From positions 3,194,501 to 3,258,500 of the forward strand of contig NC_018485.1 in assembly GCF_000304315.1 (NCBI RefSeq): a stretch of DNA of 64,000 bases, given 5' to 3'. The translations under genes were made by a program, and so were the position numbers. The first letter of the stretch is position 1, and each line of letters opens with the position of its first letter. The notes under the pieces were generated by a model that saw nothing but the letters and a program-made list of their open reading frames with translations, did not search any database and was not told where the DNA came from. Source of the stretch: Methylocystis sp. SC2. Its GTDB lineage: Bacteria > Pseudomonadota > Alphaproteobacteria > Rhizobiales > Beijerinckiaceae. This document shows, piece after piece, positions 37,473 to 50,620 of this stretch.

Positions 37473-38627
37473 TTGTTAGACTTCCTGACGACCTTCGCCT
37501 TCTATCTCATCCCCTTCGTGCTCGTTCTCACGCTGGTCGTGTTTGTGCACGAATTTGGGCACTTCATCGTCGGCCGGTGGTGCGGCGTGAAGGTGGACGC
37601 CTTTTCCATCGGCTTCGGACCGGAGCTGTGGTCTCGGGTGGATCGTCTCGGCACGCGGTGGCGCATCGCCAGCATTCCGCTCGGCGGTTATGTCAGCTTC
37701 CATGGGGACGCCAACGCCGCAAGCGCGCCGAACCCCGAGGCCGTGCGCGCGATGCCGGAGGCCGAGCGCGCAGTGACTTTCGCCGCGCAGTCGGTATGGA
37801 AGCGCGCCGCCATCGTCTTCGCCGGCCCTTTTGCGAATTTTGTTCTGGCGATCGCGATTTTCGCCATTCTCTTTGGGGTTTACGGACGCACGACCTATGC
37901 GCCGCGCGTCGGCGCGCTGACGCCTGGCGGAGCCGGCGCCGCCGCCGGCTTCATGGCCGGCGACTTGGTGCTCACCGTCGACGGCGCGCCGGTCGACTCC
38001 TTTTCGAATCTGCAGGAAATCGTTTCGAGCTCGGCCGACAAGAAACTCATTTTCGTGATTCAACGCGGCGATCAGCAGCTGACGCTTCCGGTCGTTCCCG
38101 CCCTGCGCGAGGTCGAGAGCGCGATCGGCAAAATCCGGATCGGCATGCTGGGCATTCAGGCGTCGAAGGCCGCGGCCGACATCCGCCAGGAACGCTACGG
38201 ACCCGCCGACGCGGTGGCGATGGGCGTGCAGGAAACATGGACGGTCGTGCGCCGCACGGGAAATTACATCGGCGGACTCATCACCGGACGGGAGAGCGCC
38301 GATCAGCTCTCCGGACCGATTGGCATCGCGCAAGTCTCGGGGCAAATGGCGCAGGCGGTCTCCAAGGTGGGCATAGCGCCGCTGTTGAGCCTCATCGCGA
38401 TTCTCTCGGTGTCGATCGGTCTGCTCAATCTGATGCCGGTGCCGCTGCTTGACGGCGGACATTTGCTGTTCTTCGCGATCGAGGCGGCGCGCGGCCGCGC
38501 GCTCAACGAGCGCGCGCAGGAAGTCGCCTTCCGAGTGGGTCTCGCGATGGTCGGCGCGCTGATGATTTTCTCGACCTATAACGACATCGCGCGACTCATT
38601 CACAAGCTCACCGGCTCGGGCTCGTAG
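37473..38627 (+). CDS. rseP: Site-2 intramembrane zinc metalloprotease RseP
   Basis: Inner-membrane protease of the site-2 family that cleaves transmembrane anti-sigma factors. 384 residues: HEFGHF zinc site at about residues 24-29, a PDZ domain at about 130-210, and the third metal ligand in NLMPVPLLDGGHL near 322. No ATG fits in frame; TTG at 37473 (LLDFLTTFAFYLIPF) is the likely start and places the zinc motif at the usual position. The TAG stop is also the first base triplet of a repeat copy. Confidence 0.93.
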   Translation: MLDFLTTFAFYLIPFVLVLTLVVFVHEFGHFIVGRWCGVKVDAFSIGFGPELWSRVDRLGTRWRIASIPLGGYVSFHGDANAASAPNPEAVRAMPEAERAVTFAAQSVWKRAAIVFAGPFANFVLAIAIFAILFGVYGRTTYAPRVGALTPGGAGAAAGFMAGDLVLTVDGAPVDSFSNLQEIVSSSADKKLIFVIQRGDQQLTLPVVPALREVESAIGKIRIGMLGIQASKAAADIRQERYGPADAVAMGVQETWTVVRRTGNYIGGLITGRESADQLSGPIGIAQVSGQMAQAVSKVGIAPLLSLIAILSVSIGLLNLMPVPLLDGGHLLFFAIEAARGRALNERAQEVAFRVGLAMVGALMIFSTYNDIARLIHKLTGSGS

Positions 38628-38737
38628 CGCAGGCTCCGAAAAAGCCGACAGACTTTTTCGATGCAGACCGCTCCATCATTTTGGCGTTGAGCGATTCCTT
38701 CCGATCACATCATTCCATGTGATCGGGCGGCGCTCTG
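38625..38737 (-). repeat. Interspersed palindromic repeat, family A, copy 3 (reversed)
   Basis: TAGCGCAGGCTCCGAAAAAG, AAAAAGCCGACAGACTTTTT, GAGCGATTCCTTCCGATCAC, then GATCACAT-CATTCC-ATGTGATC and GGCGCTCTGG. It begins at the rseP stop codon. The rest of the 414-base gap before bamA (38738-39041) shows no gene; bamA probably has its own promoter there. Confidence 0.82.
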
Positions 38738-39041
38738 GCGCGCATGCGGCCGTTGCAACGATGCGACGCGCATGGCGCCGCGACAGGGCGCGATTCTCGT
38801 CGTAATTTGGACATGATCGCGCCTGCGGCGCCACGTCTTAATCATGTGCTGACCATGAATCGTGGCTTTAACGTCACGCCTTCGACAAATTGCGGAAACA
38901 CCATTTATTCTGCATTTGCAGGGTCGGGCAAACCTTGTAGAAGGAATCGCTCAACGCTGGCGAAGCGCCGATCGTCGGCGAATTTACATGAGTTTCGCGC
39001 CGCGGCCCGGGCGGCGACGTTGCGACGAGGACCTGCACTAT

Positions 39042-41363
39042 ATGCGCTCAATCAGCGGCATTTGGAAATCATCGTTCCTGTTCGCGGTTGTGGCCGCTCT
39101 GCTGGCGTTTAGCGTTCCGGCGTTCGCCGCGCCCGACATCAATCGCGTCGCGTTTGAGGGCAACAGCAAGGTCAAGACCGACATGTTGCAGGAGCAGGTG
39201 CGCTCGCGCGCCCACACGCCCTTCAACCCGCAGCTGGCCGAGGCCGACGTCGCGCGATTGACCGAAGTCTATCGCCGGTCGGGTCGCGCCGCGGCGAAAT
39301 TGAGCTATCGGACGGTCGAGCTGCCGAACGGACGGGTCGACCTGGTCTTCACCATCGTTGAGGGCGACAAGACCGGCGTTAAGGAGATCCGATTCATCGG
39401 CAATGAGGTCTATTCCACACGCCGTCTCGTCGGCATGATGGAGACGACGGAAATGAACTTCCTGTCGTTCCTCAAGACGAGCGACGTTTATGATCCCGAC
39501 CGCATCGCCGCGGACCTCGAGCTCATTCGTCGATTCTATCTTAAGAACGGCTATGCCGATTTCCGCGTGATCAGCTCCGACGCGCAGTTCGATCCGACGC
39601 TCGCCGGCTACATCATCACCATCGTCGTGAACGAAGGCCCGCAGTATCGCGTGTCCTCCGTCGGCGTCGAATCCCATCTGCCCGACGTCGACGGCGCCGC
39701 GTTGAATGATTTGCTGCGGCTTGCGCCAGGCGACGTCTACAACGGCGACGCGGTCGAGAAGACCGTCGAAGCGTTGACGCGCGAAATCGCCAAGCGGGGC
39801 TACGCCTTCACCCAGGCCCGCCCGCGCGGCGAACGCAATCCGGCCGATCAGACGGTCGCGATCCAGTTTCTGCTCGAGGAAGGACCCAGGGTCTACATCG
39901 AGCGCATCAACATTCGCGGCAATACGCGCACGCGCGACTATGTCATTCGCCGCGAGTTCGATATCGGCGAGGGCGACGCCTATAACCGCGTCCTGATCGA
40001 CCGCGCCGAACGCCGGCTGAATGGCCTCGGCTATTTCAAGAAGGTGAAAATCACCAATGAGCCGGGCTCGGCGCCCGACCGCGTGATCTTGAACGTCGAC
40101 GTCGAGGATCAGCCCACCGGCAACTTCGGCATCTCTGGCGGTTATTCGACCAACCAGGGCTTCATCGCCGAAGTGTCCGTGTCGGAAAGCAACTTCATGG
40201 GTCGCGGCCAAGCGGTGCGCCTTTCGGTGCAGGGCGGCCAGATCGCCCGCGGCGTGACGTTCAGCTTCACCGAGCCCTATTTCCTCGACCAGCGCATCGC
40301 CGCCGGCTTCGACGTCTTCGTGCGTCGGCAGGACGCTTATAACTACTCGATCTACAGTTCGACGTCCTACGGCGGCACGGTGCGCTTCGGCATACCGATC
40401 ACCGAAGAGCTCAGCTTCTCGCCGCACTACTCGATCTATCAAACGACGATCTCCATCCCGAACGACAAGAATCGTCCTTACAATGACTGTTTGGTGCCGG
40501 TGTGGGGCTACACGCCTGGTTTCAGTCCGTTCTACCCGCAGTCCGCCGGCTATCCGAACCTGCTGGTCAACTGCCAAACGAACGGCGAAGCCTCGCTCGC
40601 GATCAAGGAGTCGCAGGGGGGGCTGCTGACGTCGCTCGTCGGCTATTCGCTGAACTACAGCACCATCGACAACTTCAAGAACCCGCATAATGGCTGGCTG
40701 GCCTCGCTCAATCAGGACGTGGCCGGTCTTGGCGGCGGCACGCGCTATCTGCGCACGACCGGCGACATTCGCTACTTCCGCGAGATTCCCTATCTCGACG
40801 ATGTGGTCGGCATCGCCCGTCTGCAGGGCGGCGATCTGTCGACCTTCGGCGGCTACAAGCCGCGTATTCAGGACAACTTCAACCTCGGCCCCAGCCTGGT
40901 GCGCGGCTTCGCGCCGGGCGGCATCGGTCCGCGCGATTCGAATATTCTGACGAGCTTCAACAACAACCGCGGCAACTCGCTGGGCGGCTCCAACTATGTC
41001 GGCGGATCGCTCGAAGTTCAGTTCCCGTTCTGGTACCTGCCCAAGGATCTCGGGCTGAGAGGCGCGCTCTTCGCCGACGCCGGTTCGCTATGGAATTTCA
41101 GCGGCAAGACGAACTTCGCCAACAATCTGCCGACGATACCCGGCGTGACCTGCATCGGGGCCTATACGGAGCAGGCGGGCTTCGGCCAGGGCAATTGCGT
41201 CGTGCCGATCGCGAATAAATTCGCGATCCGCTCGTCGGTCGGCGCCTCGGTGCTGTGGAATTCGCCGATGGGACCGATCCGCTTCGATTACGCCGTCGTG
41301 ACCTCGAAGGTCTATGGCGACATCACCCAGAACTTCCGCTTCAGCGGCGGCACCAACTTCTAA
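39042..41363 (+). CDS. bamA: Outer membrane protein assembly factor BamA
   Basis: Core of the BAM complex that folds beta-barrels into the outer membrane. 773 residues from ATG 39042: a signal peptide ending FAAPD (about residue 30), five POTRA domains (about 30-350; [42 protein letters not shown]), then a 16-strand barrel ending in FRFSGGTNF with the terminal Phe. Earlier in-frame ATGs (38862, 38988) would put Arg-rich residues in front of the signal peptide and are less likely. POTRA and barrel lengths are normal. Confidence 0.96.
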   Translation: MRSISGIWKSSFLFAVVAALLAFSVPAFAAPDINRVAFEGNSKVKTDMLQEQVRSRAHTPFNPQLAEADVARLTEVYRRSGRAAAKLSYRTVELPNGRVDLVFTIVEGDKTGVKEIRFIGNEVYSTRRLVGMMETTEMNFLSFLKTSDVYDPDRIAADLELIRRFYLKNGYADFRVISSDAQFDPTLAGYIITIVVNEGPQYRVSSVGVESHLPDVDGAALNDLLRLAPGDVYNGDAVEKTVEALTREIAKRGYAFTQARPRGERNPADQTVAIQFLLEEGPRVYIERINIRGNTRTRDYVIRREFDIGEGDAYNRVLIDRAERRLNGLGYFKKVKITNEPGSAPDRVILNVDVEDQPTGNFGISGGYSTNQGFIAEVSVSESNFMGRGQAVRLSVQGGQIARGVTFSFTEPYFLDQRIAAGFDVFVRRQDAYNYSIYSSTSYGGTVRFGIPITEELSFSPHYSIYQTTISIPNDKNRPYNDCLVPVWGYTPGFSPFYPQSAGYPNLLVNCQTNGEASLAIKESQGGLLTSLVGYSLNYSTIDNFKNPHNGWLASLNQDVAGLGGGTRYLRTTGDIRYFREIPYLDDVVGIARLQGGDLSTFGGYKPRIQDNFNLGPSLVRGFAPGGIGPRDSNILTSFNNNRGNSLGGSNYVGGSLEVQFPFWYLPKDLGLRGALFADAGSLWNFSGKTNFANNLPTIPGVTCIGAYTEQAGFGQGNCVVPIANKFAIRSSVGASVLWNSPMGPIRFDYAVVTSKVYGDITQNFRFSGGTNF

Positions 41364-41445
41364 TGATTGGAGACGATCGCCGGGCGAACCGCGCCCGGCG
41401 GACGGCTCAAGGGCCGGCTTGGGCAGCCGCACAGGCGCTGGCGGC

Positions 41446-42516
41446 ATGAGCGCGGCGGCCTTCTTTCCATTGGCGCGGCCCGCGCCTTTGAGCGAGATCG
41501 CGCAGATCGCCGGCGCAGAAATTCGCGGCGGTCCTGACGGCGCGCCCGCGGCGGGCGAGGTCGCGCCGCCGCCCCTCATCATTGGCGTCGCGCCGCTCGA
41601 TTGGAGCAGGCCGGGCGACCTCTGCTTCTACGACAATCCGCGCTATCGCAAGGCGCTCTCGGAATGCCGAGCGACCGCCTGCTTTCTGCGCGCGCGTCAT
41701 CTTGATCTGCTGCCGAACGCCGTCGTCGCGCTTCTCGTCGACGATCCGCAGCGCGCGATGACGCTCGCGGCCGCGCATCTCTTTCCGGACGCGCTGCGGC
41801 CCGGCTCCTTATTCCAGTCCAGCGGCGTTTCTCCGGGAGCGGCGGTGCATCCGCAGGCGCGACTCGAACCGGGCGTGGTCGTTGATCCGGGCGCCGTGAT
41901 CGGGCCGGGCGCCGAGATCGGCGCTGGAACGATCATCGGGCCGCAGGCGGTGATCGGTCCGAATGTGCGCATCGGCCGCGACTGTTCGATTGGCGCACAT
42001 GCGAGCCTCACCCATGCGCTGATCGGCGACCGCGTCGTCATTCACCCGGGGGCGCGGCTTGGGCAGGACGGCTTCGGCTTCGCGCCGACGCGCGAGGGCT
42101 ATCTCAAGACGCCGCAGGTCGGTCGCGTGATCGTGCAGGACGATGTCGAGATCGGCGCCAATACGACGATTGATCGCGGCGCGTCGCGCGACACGATCAT
42201 CGGCGAGGGAACGAAAATCGATAATCTCGTGCAGATCGGCCACAATGTGGTGATCGGCCGTTTTTGCGCCATCGTCGCCCAATCGGGCGTCGCCGGCTCC
42301 TGCGAGATCGGCGATTTCGTCGCGCTTGGCGGACAATCCGCCGTCGCCGGCCACCTCACAATCGGCGAGGGCGCGGCGGTCGCGGCCAAATCCGGGGTGA
42401 TGCGCGACCTGCCGGCCGGGGCGCGAGTCGGCGGCGCGCCAGCGCGACCGTTGCGGCGATTCCTGCGCGGCGCGGCGCTGCTCGACCGACTCGCGCGCAG
42501 GGACAAGCCGACGTAA
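41446..42516 (+). CDS. lpxD: UDP-3-O-acylglucosamine N-acyltransferase
   Basis: Adds the second (amide-linked) acyl chain in lipid A synthesis. 356 residues: a UDP-binding N-terminal domain (about 1-115), a long left-handed parallel beta-helix of hexapeptide repeats (about 120-300) and the catalytic His in QIGHNVVIG near residue 266. Lies 83 bases after bamA and 55 before fabZ. Confidence 0.95.
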   Translation: MSAAAFFPLARPAPLSEIAQIAGAEIRGGPDGAPAAGEVAPPPLIIGVAPLDWSRPGDLCFYDNPRYRKALSECRATACFLRARHLDLLPNAVVALLVDDPQRAMTLAAAHLFPDALRPGSLFQSSGVSPGAAVHPQARLEPGVVVDPGAVIGPGAEIGAGTIIGPQAVIGPNVRIGRDCSIGAHASLTHALIGDRVVIHPGARLGQDGFGFAPTREGYLKTPQVGRVIVQDDVEIGANTTIDRGASRDTIIGEGTKIDNLVQIGHNVVIGRFCAIVAQSGVAGSCEIGDFVALGGQSAVAGHLTIGEGAAVAAKSGVMRDLPAGARVGGAPARPLRRFLRGAALLDRLARRDKPT

Positions 42517-42570
42517 GACAATCAAGAAACAAGGGATGGCGCTCGCCATGCCCTCGAGAGGGAGGAAGAA

Positions 42571-43035
42571 ATGCCCGAGGCCGCGGCTGGCGCGACTCTG
42601 GAGAGCGCCGACATTTTGCAGATCATGAGCCAACTGCCGCATCGTTATCCGTTCTTGCTCGTCGATCGCATCTTCGACATCCGCGGCGACGAGTCTTGCG
42701 TCGGCGTGAAGAACGTCACGATCAACGAGCCGCAGTTTCAGGGGCACTTTCCCGAACGTCCCATCATGCCTGGCGTCCTGCTCATCGAGGCGATGGCGCA
42801 GACCGCCGGAGTCATCGCCATCCGCGCGCTGAAAGGCGCGGACCGTTCACGTCTCGTTTATTTCGTCACGATCGACAATGCGAAATTCCGCAAGCCGGTG
42901 ACGCCCGGCGACCGCGTCGAATTCCACATGGCGAAGACGGCGCAAAAGCGAAACATCTGGTGGTATTCCGGGCGCGCGATGGTTGACGGCGGGCTGGTGT
43001 GCGAGGCGCAGATCAGCGTCATGATGGGCGCCTAG
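42571..43035 (+). CDS. fabZ: 3-hydroxyacyl-ACP dehydratase
   Basis: Dehydrates beta-hydroxyacyl-ACP in fatty acid elongation and competes with lipid A synthesis for the same substrate. 154 residues; catalytic His in [11 protein letters not shown] and Glu in [10 protein letters not shown], with [13 protein letters not shown] at the start. Strong AGGGAGGAAG precedes the ATG. The TAG stop is the first triplet of a repeat. Confidence 0.96.
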   Translation: MPEAAAGATLESADILQIMSQLPHRYPFLLVDRIFDIRGDESCVGVKNVTINEPQFQGHFPERPIMPGVLLIEAMAQTAGVIAIRALKGADRSRLVYFVTIDNAKFRKPVTPGDRVEFHMAKTAQKRNIWWYSGRAMVDGGLVCEAQISVMMGA

Positions 43036-43146
43036 ATCACGCTGCATTTGGACGGAATCGCCCAAATGCAGATAACGTGATCGATTCCCAAAGTTTAGAG
43101 CGCGCTCTATGCGAAAACCGGTTCCCTCTTTTTCGCAATGCGCTCT
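43033..43146. repeat. Tandem pair of palindromic repeats between fabZ and lpxA (family B)
   Basis: First unit: TAGATCACG, then CTGCATTTGG / CCAAATGCAG inverted, closing CGTGATCGATTCC. Second unit: TAGAGCGCGCTCTATGCGAA ... TTCGCAATGCGCTCTAG, an inverted pair. The first starts at the fabZ stop codon; the second contains the ATG at 43138 that is in frame with lpxA. Confidence 0.75.
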
Positions 43147-43170
43147 AGCGCCGGCGCGGCGAGTGCGACA

Positions 43171-43971
43171 TTGAACCCTTCGGTTCATCCGTCCTGTGTG
43201 ATCGAAGACGGCGCGCGGCTCGGCGCCGGCGTCGCCATCGGCCCGTTTTGCCATATCGGCGCCGGCGTCGAGATCGGCGACGGCGCGACTCTCCTCTCCC
43301 ATGTCGTCGTCGGCGGGCGGACGCGGATCGGCGCGCGCGCCCGGATTTTCCCCTTCGCCGCGGTGGGACTGCCGTCGCAGGATATCAAGGCTGCGCTCGC
43401 GCAGGGCGCGCTGACGATCGGCGACGATTGCGTCATTCGCGAAGGCGTGACGATCAATGCAGGCGCGGGGGAGGGCACGCGCATTGGGGCGCGCTGCGTA
43501 TTTCTTGCCGCTTCGCACGTCGCTCACGACTGTCGGCTGGGCGACGACGTGATACTGTCCAATCAGGTTCTGCTAGGCGGGCACGTCGAGATTGGGGACC
43601 ATGCGATGATCGGCGGCGCGACGGCGGTGCATCAGCATGTGCGGATCGGCGCGCATGCCTTCGTCGGCGGCCTCTCGGGCGTCGAAGGCGACGTCATTCC
43701 CTTCGCGCTTGCGTCGGGCAATCGCGCCCATCTGTTCGGCCTCAACCGCATCGGCCTGCAGCGGCGCGGTTTCGCGCCGGAGCGCATCGAGCGGCTGCGC
43801 CGGGCCTATCGCCTGCTCTTCGCGCGAGAGGCGCGCGCGCTGAGCGAACGCATCGACTGTCTGTCACGGGATTTCGCCGGCGACGCAGACAGTGCGGCGA
43901 TCGTCGAATTTCTGCGCGCGCCTTCGACGCGGCCGCTTTGCGCGCCTCGCGCGCGCGCTGAATCGCCATGA
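43171..43971 (+). CDS. lpxA: UDP-N-acetylglucosamine O-acyltransferase
   Basis: First step of lipid A synthesis. About 266 residues of hexapeptide-repeat beta-helix plus C-terminal helices; catalytic His in ASHVAHDCRLGDD, and GGATAVHQHVRIGAHAFVGG matches the family. Alignment with characterised LpxA (which begins just before VHP) favours TTG at 43171. An in-frame ATG at 43138 lies inside the repeat and would add 11 residues. Neither has a good ribosome site. Overlaps lpxB by 4 bases; the lpxI gene usually found between them is absent. Confidence 0.92.
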   Translation: MNPSVHPSCVIEDGARLGAGVAIGPFCHIGAGVEIGDGATLLSHVVVGGRTRIGARARIFPFAAVGLPSQDIKAALAQGALTIGDDCVIREGVTINAGAGEGTRIGARCVFLAASHVAHDCRLGDDVILSNQVLLGGHVEIGDHAMIGGATAVHQHVRIGAHAFVGGLSGVEGDVIPFALASGNRAHLFGLNRIGLQRRGFAPERIERLRRAYRLLFAREARALSERIDCLSRDFAGDADSAAIVEFLRAPSTRPLCAPRARAESP

Positions 43972-45107
43972 GCGCGCCGCGCATCTTCCTTGTCGCCGGC
44001 GAAGCCTCTGGCGATCAGCTCGGCGCAGCGCTGATGCGGGCTTTGCGCGCCGCGCGTCCGGAGACCGTTTTCGCCGGCGTCGGAGGCGAGGCGATGGCGC
44101 GCGAAGGCCTCGTTTCGCTGTTTCCGCTCGAAGACATCGCGGTGATGGGCCTCGTTCCGGTCTTGGCCCGGCTGCCGCGCCTTGTCCGGCGGATCGCACA
44201 GACGGCGCGCGCGGTCGTCGATCAGGCGCCGGATTGTCTCGTCATCATCGACGCGCCGGATTTTACCCATCGCGTCGCGCGCCGCGTGCGGGCCGCCCGA
44301 CCTGACCTGCCGATCATTAATTACGTCAGCCCGACCGTATGGGCGTGGCGGCCTGGCCGCGCGCCCGCGATGCGCGAATACGTCGATTGCCTGTTGGCGC
44401 TGCTGCCCTTCGAGCCGCAGGCGCATGTTCGCCTCGGCGGCCCGCGATGCGTCTATGTCGGCCATCCGCTCGTCGAGCGTCTCGACGAGTTGACGCGGCC
44501 TTTTCAGGATCGCGGCGCGCGCTCGCTGCTTGTTCTGCCCGGGTCGCGACTGGCGGAAGTGCGGCGCATGACGCCGATCTACGGCGAGGCGGTCGAACTT
44601 CTCTTGCGCGAACGCGCCGACTTCGAGGTCGCCATTCCGGTCGCGCCGAATGTCGAGCAGACCTTGCTGCGTGAATTGCAGGGCTGGCCGCTGACGCCGC
44701 GTCTGGTCAGCCAGGCTGAGAAATTCGCCGCCTTCCGCAATGCGCGCGCCGCGCTCGTCACGTCCGGCGTCGCGACGCTGGAGCTGGCGCTCGCCGGCGT
44801 GCCGATGGCGGTCGCCTATAGGATCTCGCGCGCCGAATCGCTGCTGCGCTTTCTCGTCAAAGTCGAATCGATCGTGCTGCCCAATCTTATCATCGGCGAG
44901 AATATCGTGCCGGAATTCCTGCAGGAGGCGGCGACGCCGCGCGCGCTCGCCGAGGCCTTAAGGCCGCTCTTGCGCGAGAGCGCCGCGCGCGAAGCGCAGC
45001 TCGCGGCCTTCCAGCGCGTCCGCGCGCGCCTGCTCGAAGCAGGCCGGACGCCGAGCGCTCGGGCGGCGGACATCATCCTCGAATATGCGTCGCGCGGGCG
45101 CTCTTAG
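43968..45107 (+). CDS. lpxB: Lipid-A-disaccharide synthase
   Basis: Joins UDP-diacylglucosamine and lipid X (GT19 glycosyltransferase). 379 residues. It opens IFLVAGEASGDQLGAALM and has NYVSPTVWAWRPGRA and VYVGHPLVERLD, all conserved. Coupled to lpxA by ATGA. Its TAG stop is the first triplet of the next repeat. Confidence 0.95.
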   Translation: MSAPRIFLVAGEASGDQLGAALMRALRAARPETVFAGVGGEAMAREGLVSLFPLEDIAVMGLVPVLARLPRLVRRIAQTARAVVDQAPDCLVIIDAPDFTHRVARRVRAARPDLPIINYVSPTVWAWRPGRAPAMREYVDCLLALLPFEPQAHVRLGGPRCVYVGHPLVERLDELTRPFQDRGARSLLVLPGSRLAEVRRMTPIYGEAVELLLRERADFEVAIPVAPNVEQTLLRELQGWPLTPRLVSQAEKFAAFRNARAALVTSGVATLELALAGVPMAVAYRISRAESLLRFLVKVESIVLPNLIIGENIVPEFLQEAATPRALAEALRPLLRESAAREAQLAAFQRVRARLLEAGRTPSARAADIILEYASRGRS

Positions 45108-45250
45108 AGCGCTTCGCGATCACATGGGCCTGCTCTAGAGCGCTTCCCGATCACATGGAATCATGTGATCGATAAGGAATCGCTCCAAATCAAAACGTTG
45201 GAGCGGGTTCTCATCGAAAAAGTCTGTCAACTTTTTCGGAACCTGCTCTA
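45105..45250 (+). repeat. Interspersed palindromic repeat, family A, truncated plus full copy 4
   Basis: A truncated unit (TAGAGCGCTTCGCGATCACA, 45105-45136) is followed directly by a full unit (45135-45250) with GATCACATG-GAAT-CATGTGATC, GGAATCGCT and the AAAAAG...CTTTTT hairpin, ending CCTGCTCTAA. It lies between the convergent lpxB and ssb and may serve as a bidirectional stop. Confidence 0.85.
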
Positions 45251-45269
45251 AACGAGCGCGCGGCCGAGG

Positions 45270-45773
45270 TCAGAAGGGAATGTCGTCGTCGAGTTGGTCG
45301 GAAAGCTTGCCGGCCGGGGCGGGACGCCGTTCGGCGGGACCGCGCTCCATCGGCGAGGAGCGGCCGAAGGATCCGCCGCTCTGGCCATAGCCGCTGTCGT
45401 AGTCGCCCTCGCCGCGTCCGCCCTTGCTGTCGAGCAGAGTCAGCTCGCCGCGAAAACGCTGCAGCACGACATCGGTCGCCTTGCGCTGATTGCCGTCCTT
45501 GTCGGTATATTCGCGGGTCTGCAACTGGCCTTCGAGATAGATTTTCGATCCCTTGCGGCAGTATTGCTCGGCGATCTTCCCGAGATTTTCGTTGAAGATC
45601 GACACATTGTGCCACTCGGTCCGATCTTTGCGCTCGCCGGTGTTCTTATCGCGCCAGGACTCGGTCGTCGCGACCGAGAAGGAGACGACGCGATCGCCGG
45701 ACGGCAGCGTCCGCACCTCCGGATCGCGGCCGAGATTGCCGATCAGGATCACCTTGTTGACGCTGCCCGCCAT
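45270..45773 (-). CDS. ssb: Single-stranded DNA-binding protein
   Basis: 167 residues: OB fold (about 1-115; VNKVILIGNLGRDPEVR at about 5-21), a Gly/Ser/Pro-rich linker and the acidic tip DDDIPF that docks partner proteins. GGAGAG precedes the ATG. An SOS box lies 107 bases upstream, so it should be induced by DNA damage. Confidence 0.96.
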   Translation of the reverse strand: MAGSVNKVILIGNLGRDPEVRTLPSGDRVVSFSVATTESWRDKNTGERKDRTEWHNVSIFNENLGKIAEQYCRKGSKIYLEGQLQTREYTDKDGNQRKATDVVLQRFRGELTLLDSKGGRGEGDYDSGYGQSGGSFGRSSPMERGPAERRPAPAGKLSDQLDDDIPF

Positions 45774-45879
45774 GTCGCTCTCCGCTTGCTTGACGCCTGG
45801 CACTCTAGTGCAAAGGCCGCTCCTGGGGCGCGCCGGCTCGGCTTGTCCACAGCTGATGTGGCGCCAGGAGACCCTTAAT

Positions 45880-45894
45880 GTTCGTTTTTTGTTC
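45880..45894. promoter_or_regulatory. LexA (SOS) box of the alphaproteobacterial type
   Basis: GTTC-GTTTTTT-GTTC, an exact GTTC-N7-GTTC direct repeat, the LexA operator known from Rhodobacter, Caulobacter and Rhizobium. It is upstream of ssb in the gap before dctA. I found no such box ahead of uvrA. Confidence 0.8.
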
Positions 45895-45982
45895 TAGCAT
45901 CTGCCGTAACTTCATGCAAGCACAGCGGAATTTTGTTCTCTTTCCAAGGCTTAATGGATGCGCGCGCCTGTGGGCTCCTGGC

Positions 45983-47299
45983 TTATTTCGTCGTGACGCC
46001 GATCGCGACGTCGGAAGGATCAATCTTGCGTGCGAGCCCCGCCGTCAGCCGCGCGCGATCCAGCTCGCCCTCCCAGGCGGAGACCACGATCACCGCGACG
46101 CCATTGCCGATGAAATTCGTCAAGGCGCGGCACTCGCTCATGAATTTATCGACGCCGAGCACGAGCGACATGCCTGGCGCCAGCTGCGGATCGACCGCCG
46201 TAAGCGTCGCCGCCAGCGTGATGAACCCCGCGCCGGAAACGCCGCTTGCGCCCTTCGACGTCAGCATTGTGACGATGAGGATGGTCGCCTGATGCGAAAG
46301 ATCCAGCTCGACGCCCATCGCGCGCGCGATGAACAGCGTCGTCAGCGTCATATAGATGTTGGTGCCGTCGAGATTGAAGGAATAGCCGGTCGGCACGACG
46401 AGTCCGACGACCGACTTCGAACAGCCGAGCCATTGCAGCTTCTCCATCAGAGCGGGCAGGGCGCTTTCCGATGAGGACGTGCCGAGCACGATGAGCAGCT
46501 CGTCGCGCAAATAGGCGATAAGGCTGAAGATGTTAAAGCCGGCCGCGCGCGCAATGACGCCCAGCACCAAGACGACGAAGAGCCCGGCCGTGAGATAGAA
46601 CAGCCCGACGAGTCCGGCGAGCGAGAGAAGCGCGGCTGAACCATATTTCGCCACCGTATAGGCCATGGCGCCGAAAGCGCCGATCGGCGCGGCTTTCATG
46701 ATGATGGCGATGACGCCGAACATGGCTTGCCCGACGTCGTCGATGATCACCCGCAGCGCGCGGCCGCGTTCGCCGAGCGCCAAGAGCGCGAAGCCGAAAA
46801 GCAGCGAGAACAGCAGAACCTGCAGAATATCGCCCTTGGCGAAGGCGCCGATCGCGCTGTCGGGGATGATGTCGAGCAGAAAATCGACGCCGCCGCGCTT
46901 TTCGGCGAGCGCCGTATATTTCGCGATGGCGGCAGGGTCGGGCCTTCCGGCGAAGCCAGCGCCGACCTGAACAAAATTGCCAACCAGCAGGCCGAGCGCG
47001 AGGGCGAATGTGGAGACGATCTCGAAATAGAGGAGCGCCTTGAGTCCGACGCGGCCGACCTTGCGCGCGTCCTCGATATGGGCGACGCCCGACACCACCG
47101 TGCAGAAGATGATCGGGGCGATCGCCATTTTGATCAGCTTGACGAAACCGTCGCCGAGCGCCTTCACCCAGTCCTGCGCGCCGGCCTCCGGCGCCAGCCC
47201 GCCGAACAGCGCGCCCAGCGCAATAGCCGCGAGCACCTGGACATAGAGGTGGCGGTAGAGGGGTTTCCCCGCTTCAAGTCTAAGATGTTTCTTCGTCAT
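45983..47299 (-). CDS. dctA: C4-dicarboxylate:cation symporter DctA
   Basis: Inner-membrane uptake of succinate, fumarate and malate (DAACS family). 438 residues from ATG 47299; the longer upstream frame lacks family match. Signature segments [12 protein letters not shown] (about 298-309), [13 protein letters not shown] (about 330-342), [16 protein letters not shown] and [13 protein letters not shown] are present. It sits between ssb and uvrA, which are neighbours in many relatives. No dctBD regulators nearby. Confidence 0.92.
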   Translation of the reverse strand: MTKKHLRLEAGKPLYRHLYVQVLAAIALGALFGGLAPEAGAQDWVKALGDGFVKLIKMAIAPIIFCTVVSGVAHIEDARKVGRVGLKALLYFEIVSTFALALGLLVGNFVQVGAGFAGRPDPAAIAKYTALAEKRGGVDFLLDIIPDSAIGAFAKGDILQVLLFSLLFGFALLALGERGRALRVIIDDVGQAMFGVIAIIMKAAPIGAFGAMAYTVAKYGSAALLSLAGLVGLFYLTAGLFVVLVLGVIARAAGFNIFSLIAYLRDELLIVLGTSSSESALPALMEKLQWLGCSKSVVGLVVPTGYSFNLDGTNIYMTLTTLFIARAMGVELDLSHQATILIVTMLTSKGASGVSGAGFITLAATLTAVDPQLAPGMSLVLGVDKFMSECRALTNFIGNGVAVIVVSAWEGELDRARLTAGLARKIDPSDVAIGVTTK

Positions 47300-47578
47300 G
47301 GATTTTTTGCGCTGATGGCGATAGGCGCCAGAATATGGCTGAGTTACCGCCATTCGACAAAGGCGCCTATTGTCTTGGCGGCGATCGGATGATCTCGCGA
47401 GCGCAAATGACGCCTTGGTCCAGAGGCGACGCCAGGTCCTGGATCGCTTCGCTTCGCTCGCAATGACGAGGAATTTGATCCGGAGAGCGGCAGCTTGTGA
47501 TTTGCGCAGCGCAACAAGTGGCTTTCGCCCCCGCGAGCGCCTAAATTAGCGCTTCCCGTTCCCCACCAGCCCTCATCA

Positions 47579-50617
<3,039 letters not shown>

Positions 50618-50620
50618 ACC

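Noticed and set aside
47441..47468. GGATCGCTTCGCTTCGCTCG-CAATGACG before uvrA
   Set aside because: It resembles a common dispersed palindrome but only one clear arm is present, so I did not list it as a full element.
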